From contig NZ_BJXA01000019.1 of NCBI RefSeq assembly GCF_007990755.1, positions 62,001-126,000 of the forward strand: a DNA stretch of 64,000 bases, written 5' to 3'. The DNA comes from Nocardia ninae NBRC 108245 (GTDB lineage Bacteria; Actinomycetota; Actinomycetes; Mycobacteriales; Mycobacteriaceae). Position 1 is the first letter of the stretch. Every line of letters starts with the position of its first letter. The notes under the pieces were generated by a model, which searched no databases, was not told the DNA's origin, and was given only the letters and a program-made list of their open reading frames with translations. The position numbers were made by a program, and so were the translations under genes. Of the stretch, positions 54,000-62,919 are shown in pieces.

Positions 54000-55925
54000 A
54001 TGCCGAGCGACACCGACGAATGGGCAGTACTCGATGAACTGCTCGGCATCGAAGTCGCCAGCCCGGAGTCGGACGTAAGTCAGCAGCTCGCGTTCTACGG
54101 ACGCTGCTCCACCGAAGACAACCAGGATCCAGAGAGCAGCTACGCCTGGCAGTACAACAACGCCGAACGATTCACCGTCGGGACGATCGTCGAGTCCTAT
54201 TTCGACATCGGCCAATCCCGGTCTGTCCCATGGGATCGCCGAACCGAAGCTGCTCGGCTCCTCGCCGCTTTGCGCAACCCGAACCGCGGCTGGTCCGGCA
54301 TCGTCGTCGGCGAAGGCACGCGCTGCTGGTTCGGCGCGCAGTTCAGCATGATCGCGCCACGGCTCGAGTCCTACGGAGTCGACCTCTGGGTCCCCGAGCT
54401 CGGCGGCCGATACGACCCGCAGAATCCGTCGCACAACATGCTCATGAGCATGCTCGGCGGGATGAGCGAATCAGAACGGCAGCACGTTCAGAAACGCACA
54501 CGAGCTGCCATGGACGCCCAGGTCGCCAACGAAGGACGGCACCAAGGCGGCAGGGCACCGTACGGGTATGTCGTGATCGACGGTCCGCCTCACCCCAACC
54601 CAGGACGAGCAGCCCAAGGGCTCAAGCTTCGAATTCTCGCCATCGACGAGTTCGCAGCCCGGATCGTGCGACGGATCTTCGCCGAGTACATGACGGGCCG
54701 AGGCGATCGAGCCATTGCCGTCGGGCTGAACCGCGACGGCATTCTGTGCCCGTCAGCGCACACCCCTCACCAAAACCGCCATCGATCGGGCGATGGCTGG
54801 CAGGCCAGCACAGTGCGCGCGATCCTGGAGAACCCGCGCTACACCGGATACGCCTTCTTCGGCCGCTGGACCAAGCACGAAGAATTGCTCGACCGCGACG
54901 ACGTAGCAGCAGGCAAAGTCGTCCGGTTCCGCAGGTCGAGCAACGGCCGCGTGATCCGCTCGCGCAAACCCGCCCATCCCGCGATCATCAGCGTCGAGAC
55001 CTACACCCAAGTCCAACTCGCACGCCGGCCACGCGGAGGCGGTGGCCTCCAGCGACGCGCCAAACTCGAACGCACCAGGGTTACCGGCCGCCAACTGTAT
55101 CGATTCCGCAGCCGAATCCGTTGCGGCGACTGCGATCGGAAGATGGAAGGCGGAATCAAGGACAACTCCGTCTGGTACCGATGCAGGGCAAGCACTCTCG
55201 CGCCCAGCAGCCCAGCACTCGAAAGCCACCCCAAAACGGTGAACCTCGCCGAGTCACGACTCATCGTGCCGGTAAATAACTGGATCGCGTCCGTCTTCGA
55301 TCGACGCCATCGCGCCGAGACCATCGCAACCTTGATCGCCGCCCAGGCCGACACCGACGGTGAACTCCAACGCCAGCTCGTTCGCCAGCGACTCAACGCC
55401 GCCGAAACGAAACTCCGGCGCTATCAGACCGCGATCGAAGCCGGCGTCGACGTCCAAGCACTCATCGAACCGATGAACCAAGCGCAAGCCGAAAGAGCAA
55501 TAGCCCAAGCCGAATTGGACACGATCCCCACCATCAGACAGATGACCGTCAGCGAACTCGACAAGCTCATCGACTCACTCGGCGACATCAAAGCAGTGCT
55601 GTCAGCCGGTGCACCTGAAGATCAAGCCGCACTCTACGAAGCCCTGCACGTAGAAATAAAATACCGGCACCGCCAACAGCTTGCTGTGGTCAGTGCCGGT
55701 ATCCCGGTGGTTAACACGTGTGTCCGGAGGGGGATTCTGACACGCAAATTGGGGCGAGCTCGCATCAGTTGCGTGCTCATAGCACGGAAGGCTACCGCCT
55801 CCTATCGCCTCAAGTCCAGAGCCCTCGGAGCGAGTGGATCCCGGACAGTCCTGGCGAGCGGATGGGGTTGCCCGGTGAGGGCAGTCAACGCTTCGGCAAC
55901 TTCGATCAGACCAGCGCGCGTGTAG
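54000..55925 (+). CDS. large serine recombinase (site-specific integrase)
   Basis: 641-residue large serine recombinase. The catalytic resolvase domain contains AFYGRCSTEDN with the nucleophile S37, and later GMSESERQHVQKRTRAAMDA. The recombinase domain includes GGRAPYGYVVIDG and RAILENPRYTGYAFFGRWT. A zinc ribbon starts at RIRCGDCDRKMEGG with YRCRA. A coiled coil (RLNAAETKLRRYQTAIEAGV) and a beta end follow. Near 55719 it reaches the family-typical C-terminus (NTCVRRG) but continues for about 65 more residues into the convergent tyrosine recombinase gene, so the original stop appears lost. ATG follows AAGGAGG. Confidence 0.9.
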   Translation: MPSDTDEWAVLDELLGIEVASPESDVSQQLAFYGRCSTEDNQDPESSYAWQYNNAERFTVGTIVESYFDIGQSRSVPWDRRTEAARLLAALRNPNRGWSGIVVGEGTRCWFGAQFSMIAPRLESYGVDLWVPELGGRYDPQNPSHNMLMSMLGGMSESERQHVQKRTRAAMDAQVANEGRHQGGRAPYGYVVIDGPPHPNPGRAAQGLKLRILAIDEFAARIVRRIFAEYMTGRGDRAIAVGLNRDGILCPSAHTPHQNRHRSGDGWQASTVRAILENPRYTGYAFFGRWTKHEELLDRDDVAAGKVVRFRRSSNGRVIRSRKPAHPAIISVETYTQVQLARRPRGGGGLQRRAKLERTRVTGRQLYRFRSRIRCGDCDRKMEGGIKDNSVWYRCRASTLAPSSPALESHPKTVNLAESRLIVPVNNWIASVFDRRHRAETIATLIAAQADTDGELQRQLVRQRLNAAETKLRRYQTAIEAGVDVQALIEPMNQAQAERAIAQAELDTIPTIRQMTVSELDKLIDSLGDIKAVLSAGAPEDQAALYEALHVEIKYRHRQQLAVVSAGIPVVNTCVRRGILTRKLGRARISCVLIARKATASYRLKSRALGASGSRTVLASGWGCPVRAVNASATSIRPARV

Positions 55926-56851
55926 GTGAAGATCGCACCGTTACCAGCCTTGTCGGTATGTCCGGCGAAGGCTCGGGCAATCGCGATGCCGAACTCCCGC
56001 TCTACGAATGTGAGCGTGGTATGCCGGATCCAGTGAGCACTGACTTGTAGCTTCGCCGCCCAAGGAAGGTGCTCGCGGATTCTCTCAGTGAGATAGTCGT
56101 AGCGCCGTCGACCTACCGGTCGCCCATCGCGATAACGCAGCACCTGCTGGGTGTGCTCGCCTCCGCGTTTGTCGACATGCTCGATGAGTTTGCTCATCAG
56201 CAGCGGTGACACAGGCTGCCACCTGGTTGTCTCGCCTTTCTCGCGGAGCTGGACAAGGCAGTCCTCACGATCCAGGTCGTTGAGCGTGAGCGCTAGGACG
56301 CCGCCTCGGCGACATGCAGTCTCGATGTGAAGCCTCACGATGAGCGCATCGAGCTCCCCGTCGTTTCCCGTGGTTGATGCCACGCGACCGATATCTTGCA
56401 CTTGCTCAAACGTCAGTGCGTGTCGTGGACTAGGAAGCGGGCGCGGCCGGTCGACCTTGCTCGCGGGATTCTCCGAGGGGTGAATCAGGCCGTCACGCTC
56501 GGCGTGACGATACAGACACCGAAACGCCGAGACCATGTTCGCCGCTGCGCCGCGACCACCCCGGGAGTTCGCCCGAACGACTGCGCAACACCTGTGTTCT
56601 TTCACCATCTGATCGATCTCGGTGGCGGTCGGCTCATCGAGAAGTCTTTCTCCCCAGTTATCTTCGATGATCCGCCAGTACGTCCCGTAGTTCCGCACGG
56701 TGGTTACCGGCAAGGCAGCGCGCAAACGAGTGATGAAATCGCGAAATGTAGGAATCGGCGTCCCCACCACCAGACCACCAGCAAGATCTTCGACAGTCAG
56801 GCCCAGTCGCGAGATCAGTTGCAGTGCAGCGCTGACGTCATCTGTCTTCAT
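55802..56851 (-). CDS. tyrosine recombinase (phage-type integrase)
   Basis: 349-residue tyrosine recombinase. The N-terminal SAM-like core-binding domain covers about residues 25-125. Catalytic residues are visible as CRRGGVLAL (Arg I), SAHWIRHTTL (H-x-x-R), FAGHTDK (His/Trp position) and the nucleophile Y310 in FTYTRAGLIEV. It integrates or excises the element, probably at the tRNA-Pro site. I start it at the ATG at 56851 because this overlaps the stop of the AbrB-like gene as ATGA. Its 3' end overlaps the serine recombinase tail by 124 bp in convergent orientation. Confidence 0.9.
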   Translation of the reverse strand: MKTDDVSAALQLISRLGLTVEDLAGGLVVGTPIPTFRDFITRLRAALPVTTVRNYGTYWRIIEDNWGERLLDEPTATEIDQMVKEHRCCAVVRANSRGGRGAAANMVSAFRCLYRHAERDGLIHPSENPASKVDRPRPLPSPRHALTFEQVQDIGRVASTTGNDGELDALIVRLHIETACRRGGVLALTLNDLDREDCLVQLREKGETTRWQPVSPLLMSKLIEHVDKRGGEHTQQVLRYRDGRPVGRRRYDYLTERIREHLPWAAKLQVSAHWIRHTTLTFVEREFGIAIARAFAGHTDKAGNGAIFTYTRAGLIEVAEALTALTGQPHPLARTVRDPLAPRALDLRR

Positions 56852-57291
56852 GACGCCCGTCGCCAGATCACGGGTCGGTAGGCCCACAGTGCCGCAGCCA
56901 CCACCGACGTCGGATATACGAGTAGACGATCGTGAGCAGAGGCGGCGGCGATCAAAACCCGATCACCGGTACTGAGGTTGCAGCTGTGTCGAACCGCGGC
57001 CGGCAGGCGGAGATAGCCATCCGAACGTACGGCCCATCGACTGGCGCGAGCGGGTGTGACCACCACAAAACACTCATCTACCTCAATAGACACACATTGA
57101 CCCGGCCCCCACCCAATGACCTTAATTGCGGACCGATCGGACAGACGCCCGTGCCCGTCAACGGTCGCCGTCGAACAATGAAGTTCGCCGATCGGGGTGA
57201 TCCCCAAAGATGGCGGTAACAGGAATGGGAAGCCAGCAGAGCTCGATGGTCGAGCCGCCGATACAAACAGATCATCGAAACCGAGGTTCAT
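56848..57291 (-). CDS. AbrB/SpoVT-like DNA-binding protein
   Basis: 147-residue protein with two short swapped-hairpin-like repeats: VDGHGRLSDRSAIKVIGWGP and, near 95-120, SDGYLRLPAAVRHSCNLSTG with DRVLIAA. This is the AbrB/MazE/SpoVT reading seen in small proteins encoded directly before tyrosine integrases in actinobacterial elements. It overlaps the integrase start (ATGA), so it is coupled to it and probably controls integration or excision, as a regulator or directionality partner. AAGGGGG precedes the ATG at 57291. Confidence 0.75.
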   Translation of the reverse strand: MNLGFDDLFVSAARPSSSAGFPFLLPPSLGITPIGELHCSTATVDGHGRLSDRSAIKVIGWGPGQCVSIEVDECFVVVTPARASRWAVRSDGYLRLPAAVRHSCNLSTGDRVLIAAASAHDRLLVYPTSVVAAALWAYRPVIWRRAS

Positions 57292-57668
57292 CGCGCGGCC
57301 CCCTTGTCATGTGCTACTTGGTAAGACGCACGACCTTCCTGTGGGTGTATCGGTCGGCGTGTCAGGCTGGCGGTGGCCTATCGGCGCTCAGTTGCCGCAG
57401 GGATAGCAAAGAACGCCCAGTCCGTCAGGACTCGGCAGGCCGAGATTTAACGCTCGCTATCCTTGGGGGCCTTTGAGGTGTACAGGCACCAGGTACGCCG
57501 AGTGATGCGGCAGTCATCCGATTCCGCTGTGCGGTTACCGGGAATTCCCTGAGGATCGAGGGGTTTCCATCATAATTCGCCGTTTCTTTTTACGCAACAT
57601 TCGAGCAACCATATTTCTCGCGCTAGCAGTAAGCGCCCAACGGAACCCTCCTAAATGAGTTTCGCACT

Positions 57669-57797
57669 GAGTCGTTGGGCGGCGGGCGGGCGCACTCTAC
57701 GCCGGTGGCGACGGGGTCAAGGCGCGAAGAGCGTGCGCCTTGACGCCCGTGGGCGCGCCGCCGGCGTAGTTGGAGTGCGCCCACCGCCCAACGACTC
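57669..57797. repeat. 129-bp hairpin repeat, copy A
   Basis: Nearly the whole unit is a long inverted repeat: GAGTCGTTGGGCGGCGGGCG at 57669 pairs with its complement ending at 57797, through ACTCTACGCCGG / CCGGCGTAGTTGGAGT and GGGGTCAAGGCGC / GCGCCTTGACGCCC, closed by a loop GAAGAGCGT. A related copy lies at 59360-59471. It is in the 613-bp region (57292-57904) that otherwise lacks genes, just ahead of the DUF4192 gene. Confidence 0.85.
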
Positions 57798-57904
57798 GTA
57801 GCGAGGTCTGGGAGTGGGTTGATCGCTCGCCGTCGGCGGGCGGCGAGCGAACCGTCCGATTCGGTTCAGTCGCTCCAATCCTGTTCTCAGCAAAGGAGTT
57901 TCCT

Positions 57905-59020
57905 GTGTCCTCCTTCCGTGCCATTCTCGATGATCCCGGCGATTTCATCGCCGCACTTCCCGCGATGCTCGGCTTTGTTCCTGAACGGTCTCTCCTCGTC
58001 GCGGTGTTGAAGGGCTCGGCGTGTCATCCGCCTGCCGATACGGCGAGCGTGTTCGCGGTCTTACGCTTCGACCTCGATCAGCCTGATGATCTCGTCGGTG
58101 ATCCCGTCGAACACTTCGCTGGCGCTATCGCGAGGATCTGCGCTTTTGTTGACTCCACCGAGGTCTTGGCGGTCATTGTCGATGACCGTGTCACTCTCCC
58201 CGCTTCGCCGCGAGGTGATGCTGATGGCGGAGCACACGCCGCACTGATCACTGCCCTGGACCACCGTCTCGTTGATGCCGGGATCGGTCTGGTCGGGGCT
58301 TGGGTGACAGCGGCGATCGAGTCGGACCAACCGTGGTCGACCCTGCTCGGACACCCTGATCATGGGTTGCTCCCGGATCCGACGGCCTCGACAGTCACAG
58401 TCGCCGTGACCGCTAAGGGTGAACCGATTTTCGCTTCACGCTCCGAGCTCGTTTCGCTGGTGGAACCGGACCAGCAAACAATGGAACAAGTCGACCGGTT
58501 GTTGCCTTCGGCGCGGTCCACGATCCGACGCCGCTACGCCGCGAGGCGACGTGGCGGGGATCCCGACGGCGCCACCCGCCGAGAGCTCGAGCGTGCCCTC
58601 GGGCTCATCGCAGCCTTCGATTCCGGTTGCCTGCCAACGGTTTCTCAAACCGCGCAAGTCGCCGCCGCGTTAGCTGATCGCCGTGTCCGAAATGGATTGC
58701 TTGCTACCGCGCTGAGCATCTACGCGCGCTCGGCTGAATCATTGTGGTCACATCTGACCCGCACCCTGCCTAGTCCTGAACGCGCCGAGGCCGCGACGCT
58801 GCTGGCCTACAGTGCCTACGTTCGCGGGAACGGTCCCCTTGCTGGGATCGCCCTGCAGACGGCACTGGATGCTGACCCGTATCACCACTTGGCGGTCCTG
58901 CTCGAAGCGGCGCTGGAAATGGGCCTGGATCCGGTCAGTATGCGTCGACTCGGCCGATCTGGCGCCGAGATAGTACGGGGACTCGGAATCGAGATCGAAT
59001 TGCCGGACGCCTCCTCATGA
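57905..59020 (+). CDS. DUF4192 protein
   Basis: 371-residue protein recognised by its N-terminus: DDPGDFIAALPAMLGFVPER followed by SLLVAVLKG, the hallmark of DUF4192. The middle includes DRVTLPASPRGD and VGAWVTAAIESDQPWSTLLG. The C-terminal part is helical with TPR-like features (LLAYSAYVRGNGPLAGIALQ, TALDADPYHHLAVLLEAAL). DUF4192 proteins are widespread in actinobacteria, often on plasmids and integrative elements, with unknown function. The GTG at 57905 has AAGGAG 7 bp upstream; the longer frame would run through the hairpin repeat. Coupled by ATGA to the next gene. Confidence 0.87.
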   Translation: MSSFRAILDDPGDFIAALPAMLGFVPERSLLVAVLKGSACHPPADTASVFAVLRFDLDQPDDLVGDPVEHFAGAIARICAFVDSTEVLAVIVDDRVTLPASPRGDADGGAHAALITALDHRLVDAGIGLVGAWVTAAIESDQPWSTLLGHPDHGLLPDPTASTVTVAVTAKGEPIFASRSELVSLVEPDQQTMEQVDRLLPSARSTIRRRYAARRRGGDPDGATRRELERALGLIAAFDSGCLPTVSQTAQVAAALADRRVRNGLLATALSIYARSAESLWSHLTRTLPSPERAEAATLLAYSAYVRGNGPLAGIALQTALDADPYHHLAVLLEAALEMGLDPVSMRRLGRSGAEIVRGLGIEIELPDASS

Positions 59021-59325
59021 GCCGCATCCCGACCGAGGAGCAGTGGTTGCAAGCGATCAAAGATCGCCAAGCCCACGTGATGTGTTTCGAAGCCATCGGC
59101 TACGCGCGCGGGTATTGCGACACCACTGGCATCGGCTCCGGCGACGCCATTGATTTCGGACGCGCCTACTCGGTCTTGGTCGCATCACATCGTTCACGCC
59201 CGTCGATCGAGAGTGCGTGGAGTAACTGGCAAGCCGGCCTCGACGTCGGCGCCTCTCCGGGCGACCTCGCCCCGGCATCTCCGAATCCACAGAGACTTTC
59301 CGAAAGTGGCTCGGCTCCAGGGTAA
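59017..59325 (+). CDS. small hypothetical protein coupled to DUF4192
   Basis: 102-residue soluble protein, not recognised. Its ATG overlaps the DUF4192 stop (ATGA). The N-terminal 75 residues look folded (TEEQWLQAIKDRQAHVMCFE, AIGYARGYCDTTGIGSGDAI, DFGRAYSVLVASHRSRPSIE); the tail is Pro/Ser-rich. Strict coupling suggests a partner of the DUF4192 protein. It is followed within 35 bp by the second hairpin repeat, which could act as terminator or RNA-level control element. Confidence 0.65.
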   Translation: MSRIPTEEQWLQAIKDRQAHVMCFEAIGYARGYCDTTGIGSGDAIDFGRAYSVLVASHRSRPSIESAWSNWQAGLDVGASPGDLAPASPNPQRLSESGSAPG

Positions 59326-59359
59326 TTCGCGATCTATACCGGCGGTTGTCGCTGACGGA

Positions 59360-59471
59360 CCGGTGGGGCGGCGGGCGGGCGCACTCTACACCGGCGGCCG
59401 CGGGGTCAAGCTCCGCTTGCCCCCGCTACTGGGCCGCCGGTGTCTGTTGAGTGCGCCCACCGCCCCACCGG
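59360..59471. repeat. 112-bp hairpin repeat, copy B
   Basis: Second copy of the structured repeat. The left arm starts CCGGTGGGGCGGCGGGCGGG at 59360 and pairs with the right arm ending at 59471; ACACCGGCGGCC / GGCCGCCGGTGT and GGGGTCAAGC / GCTTGCCCCC complete the stem. It shares with copy A the words GGCGGGCGGGCGCACTCTAC on the left and AGTGCGCCCACCGCCC on the right, while other base pairs differ, as if compensatory. Confidence 0.85.
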
Positions 59472-59730
59472 CCCACAGCAGCGAACACGCTCGCCCGTCC
59501 ACGCCAGCCACCCAGGTTCGCACCCCCTCGCGGTTGACCTACGTTAGGAGCCACGTCATGAATCACCTTTTATCCATTAACTTTTCGGTGAGTAGCCGAG
59601 TCGGACTGACACATACGGTCCGCCGCCGCCGGTCTATGGGTCGTCGTCGAGACCGGGGCAGGTTCGGCGTCTGTTTCCGTGTCAGGCAGCGTTATCAAAC
59701 CTGGCTCTCGTTGTGCGATAGAGCGTGGCG

Positions 59731-60693
59731 ATGAGCGCCGATACGCGGCGGCGGGCTTGGGCGCTGTTGTCGCGGGCGGCGTGGGGTCCATGCCGTCCCC
59801 TGCTGAGGCTGATCGCCGAGGTGAGTGTGGAGCAGGCCGCTGCCGCGGTGGCGGCAGGTGATGTGCCGATCGCCATCGACCGTCGGGTTCTCGAGCGTGG
59901 CAGCAGCTTTGATGCCACAGCGCGGGATCTTGAACGCTTGGATCGTCTCGGTGGCCGTCTGATCACTCCCGACGATGACGAGTGGCCGACCGATCTTCTG
60001 CGCGCGTTCGATACTGGCTGCGATGATGCGGAGTTCGTTGCGCCGGTGGCGTTGTGGGCTCGTGGTCCGCTGTCGTTGCGTGCGGCGACCGGTCAGGCGA
60101 TGGCGGTCATCGGGGCGCGGGCGAGCACCTACTACGGTGATCGCGTCACCCGCGAACTCACCACCGAGTTGGCTGTGCGGGGTTGGACCATTGTCTCGGG
60201 TGCCGCGTTCGGTATCGACGGCATTGCTCATCGTGCCGCGCTCGCTGCTGGTTCCGCGACTATCGCGGTGCTCGCGTGCGGGGTCGATCTGGCCTATCCG
60301 CTCGGTCATGCGCGGCTGCTTGCCCAGATCGCCGAGTCGGGGCTGGTTCTGAGCGAATACCCCCTCGCGGCAACACCACATCCGCAACAGTTCCTGGCAC
60401 GCAACCGGCTCACCGCCGGGCTCTCGGCCGCAGTGATCGCCACCGAAGCCGGGCTGCGCAGCGGCACCACCAACACCGTCAGGTGGGCCAATCAGCTGCA
60501 GCGTCCGGCATTGGCGGTGCCGGGACCGGTCACTTCAGCGGCATCGGCGGGCTGTCATCGCATGATCGCTGACGGCCGTGCCCGTCTGGCGACATGCGTC
60601 GAGGACGTCCTCGACGCGGTGGCCCTCTCGCCAACCCCGAGCCCAGGGGCCAGAAACGGTGGACCTTTGGCTGCTGAGGGAGGTGTTCGATGA
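59731..60693 (+). CDS. DprA-like protein
   Basis: 320-residue DprA/Smf-family protein, which binds single-stranded DNA and loads RecA. The Rossmann core shows AVIGARASTYYGDRVTREL, IVSGAAFGIDGIAHRAAL (the SG-x-A-x-GID motif), FLARNRLTAGLSAAVIATEA and GLRSGTTNTVRWANQL. The N-terminal SAM-like part is shorter than usual and the C-terminal winged helix is absent. On a conjugative element it may protect or anneal incoming single strands. The ATG at 59731 is preferred to the GTG at 59725. Overlaps the ComM-like start (ATGA). Confidence 0.87.
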   Translation: MSADTRRRAWALLSRAAWGPCRPLLRLIAEVSVEQAAAAVAAGDVPIAIDRRVLERGSSFDATARDLERLDRLGGRLITPDDDEWPTDLLRAFDTGCDDAEFVAPVALWARGPLSLRAATGQAMAVIGARASTYYGDRVTRELTTELAVRGWTIVSGAAFGIDGIAHRAALAAGSATIAVLACGVDLAYPLGHARLLAQIAESGLVLSEYPLAATPHPQQFLARNRLTAGLSAAVIATEAGLRSGTTNTVRWANQLQRPALAVPGPVTSAASAGCHRMIADGRARLATCVEDVLDAVALSPTPSPGARNGGPLAAEGGVR

Positions 60694-61236
60694 GCCGGGC
60701 GGTTGCGTGGTCGGTCACGTTGGCAGTTGGCAGGTCAGGTGGCGGTGCCGTTCCCAGTAACAGCCTCACTCGATAACACCTCGCCTGCAGGCATCGGGCA
60801 CACGGATTTGGCTCCGGAGTGCCGGGATCGGGTACGGGCTGCGTTGCTCAACAGCGGCGAGCTTTGGCCTCAGTCCTCGGTACGTCTGTCGATCGCCGAT
60901 GTCTCAGAGCCTGCCGGGATCGCGGATCTGGCTGCGGCGGTGTCGATCCTGGCGGTGTCCGGGGAATTTCGTTCAGTTCCGCTGGCCAGGATCATGTTTG
61001 TCGCTGAGCTGGGTCTGGATGGTTCGCTGCGTTCGGTGCAGGGGACCTGGGCGGCGTTGGATGCCGGGGCGCCACTGGGAATCACCTACGCCGTCGTCCC
61101 GCACATTCAGCTGCCTGAGTTCGGCGCGTCGACCGGAGTCACGGTTCTCGGCGCACCGACGCTCAGTGCAGTGCTTGCCTGGCTGCGCGGCACACACGCA
61201 CTGCCGTGCGCAGGCACCCATCAATGGGACTTGTAG
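60689..61236 (+). pseudogene. ComM (ChlI-domain)-like gene with 5' frameshift
   Basis: The ATG at 60689 (ATGA overlap with the DprA-like gene) begins MSRAVAWSVTLAVGRSG, as in ComM/YifB proteins, but stops after 27 codons. Removing one base near 60738-60743 joins it to the second frame: VAVPFPVTASLDNTSPAGIG, ECRDRVRAALLNSGELWPQS, SEPAGIADLAAAVSILAVSG, VAELGLDGSLRSVQGTW. Only the N-terminal ChlI domain is encoded; the AAA+ helicase part is absent. A GTG at 60739 could allow a 165-residue product. In chromosomes ComM adjoins DprA too, so the pair was likely captured together. Confidence 0.7.
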
Positions 61237-61411
61237 AGCCGCATTTCGGTCTTCCTCGATCGCAGTGAGCCAGGCCGCGGTGATCCCCGAGCTTTCGCTG
61301 ATCGAAGAACATATGACCGGAATTCGGTTGTCCTGCAAGCGAATCAGCTGCCTTTCAACGCATTCGTGACGTCTGAATCTCTGTCACATCCTTCTCCTGG
61401 AAAGGTTTCCT

Positions 61412-62647
61412 ATGTCCAATCCCCTGTTTGTTCGTCATGCCGACTTCGGCGACATGATCGCGCTGCTGCAACAACAGCAAGCCAACAAGGTCGATGTCGT
61501 CGCACCAGCGGCGTCGATACGGGCCCGCGACGGCATGTTCGAACTGTCCGGTGTGCCACCGGTCATCGATGACCGCGGTGTCACCGATGTGGCCGGGCTC
61601 TATCGACCGACGGTGGCGGCCGAGTCCCAGGTCGGGACCAAACTCAAAATCCCGGTGGGGTTCCTGCGTTGGCTGCGGGAGGAAAAACGGCTCGATCTCT
61701 ACGACAGCAACGTCAACGGTCTGCTGCACGGCCCGCACGGCGCTGATGTCGCACCCGATCCTGAGGACAAGTCGTTTCTGTTGCGGCTGTTCACGTCCGG
61801 GAACCCGAACCGCCCTGGTGTGCTGCGGGCGTTGTTGTCGACGCGCTACGGCATCGTCGACAACCTCGACCTGCTCACCGCAGTGATGGACGGTATCCGC
61901 CAGGTCGATGTCGATGTCACGATCCGCTCGTGTGATCTGAGCGAGTCCTCGATGCACTGCAAGGTGTACTCACCGCAAGTCTCCGCGTTGGCGCCGCACT
62001 TTTTGGCCAACTACCGCAGCCCGTTCACCAATCCCGACCTCGAAGCCGAACGCCAACGGGTGGCCGATGATTTGGATCGGTGGCGACCGATCGCCGCCCG
62101 TGCAGGCATGGGTCATGACCTCGGCGACGAGCCGGTCGTTGTCGCTGGGTTCCGGTTCTCCAACTCCGAAACCGGCCACCACGCCATCACCTTGAAACCA
62201 GAGCTGGTGATCCAGGTCTGCCGCAACGGAATGACGCTGCCGCTGCTCGCCTACCGCAAGAACCACATCGGCGAAAAGCTCGACACCGGCACCGTGACGT
62301 GGTCGCAGGACACCTACCGCAAAGAGCTCGCGGTCATCACCGCCAAGACCCGCGACAAGGTCAGCGAATGGCTGTCCCAGGACTTCCTCAACGCCCGCGT
62401 CGACGAACTCGAAGCCCAAGCCGGAACCCCGGTCACCCAGCCGGACAAGACAATCGAGGTCCTGGCCAAGAAGTTGGGGTTCACCGAGACCGAACGCACC
62501 GGCATCCTGTCGCACTTCATCGCCGGCGGCCAACTCACCGCCGCCGGGATCGCCAACTCCGTCACCAGCTACAGCCAAACCGTGCCCGACCCCGACCGCG
62601 CCGACACCCTCGACGATCTCGCCCTACACGCCATGAGCCTGGTCTGA
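61412..62647 (+). CDS. DUF932 protein
   Basis: 411-residue cytoplasmic protein of the DUF932 type, phage/plasmid-encoded relatives of unknown biochemical role. Typical segments are VPPVIDDRGVTDVAGLYRPT, LRALLSTRYGIVDNLDLLTA, VVVAGFRFSNSETGHHAITL, LVIQVCRNGMTLPLLAYRKN and HIGEKLDTGTVTWSQDTYRK, with a helical tail that contains LAKKLGFTETERTGILSHFI. The gene has its own ribosome site (GGAAAGG) and no overlap. Conservation beside DprA-like and ParB-like genes suggests a part in element replication or transfer. Confidence 0.85.
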   Translation: MSNPLFVRHADFGDMIALLQQQQANKVDVVAPAASIRARDGMFELSGVPPVIDDRGVTDVAGLYRPTVAAESQVGTKLKIPVGFLRWLREEKRLDLYDSNVNGLLHGPHGADVAPDPEDKSFLLRLFTSGNPNRPGVLRALLSTRYGIVDNLDLLTAVMDGIRQVDVDVTIRSCDLSESSMHCKVYSPQVSALAPHFLANYRSPFTNPDLEAERQRVADDLDRWRPIAARAGMGHDLGDEPVVVAGFRFSNSETGHHAITLKPELVIQVCRNGMTLPLLAYRKNHIGEKLDTGTVTWSQDTYRKELAVITAKTRDKVSEWLSQDFLNARVDELEAQAGTPVTQPDKTIEVLAKKLGFTETERTGILSHFIAGGQLTAAGIANSVTSYSQTVPDPDRADTLDDLALHAMSLV

Positions 62648-62700
62648 AAACCATTACGGACCAACATTTTTCAACCATCACCACACAGGAGGTAACACCG

Positions 62701-62919
62701 ATGACCGACACCATCACCCGCGAGGACTTCGACCGCCGAGCCCACTTCGGTGACGCCGGACCCACATCCGTACTCGATGAGGCGGAACTGGCCCGGTGGC
62801 GCAAGCAACATCCGGACTGGAAGGGCAAATTCTGGTCCTACCTCCCCGTCGGCGACGAGGACCACCTGCTGCGTGTGCAGCCGGTCAACGTCGCCACCCG
62901 CCCCAAGGCCCGGCGATGA
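62701..62919 (+). CDS. small hypothetical protein
   Basis: 72-residue protein (TITREDFDRRAHFGDAGPTS, VLDEAELARWRKQHPDWKGK, FWSYLPVGDEDHLLRV). AGGAGG precedes the ATG at 62701. The stop overlaps the next gene as ATGA. Not recognised. Its tryptophan-rich, mixed-charge composition looks like a small folded protein, not a shadow frame. Part of the DUF932-downstream unit. Confidence 0.6.
   Translation: MTDTITREDFDRRAHFGDAGPTSVLDEAELARWRKQHPDWKGKFWSYLPVGDEDHLLRVQPVNVATRPKARR

Noticed and set aside
54000-54300. Serine recombinase as a phage-lysogeny gene with nearby phage structural genes
   Set aside because: No capsid, portal, terminase or tail genes are present; the context is conjugative, not prophage.
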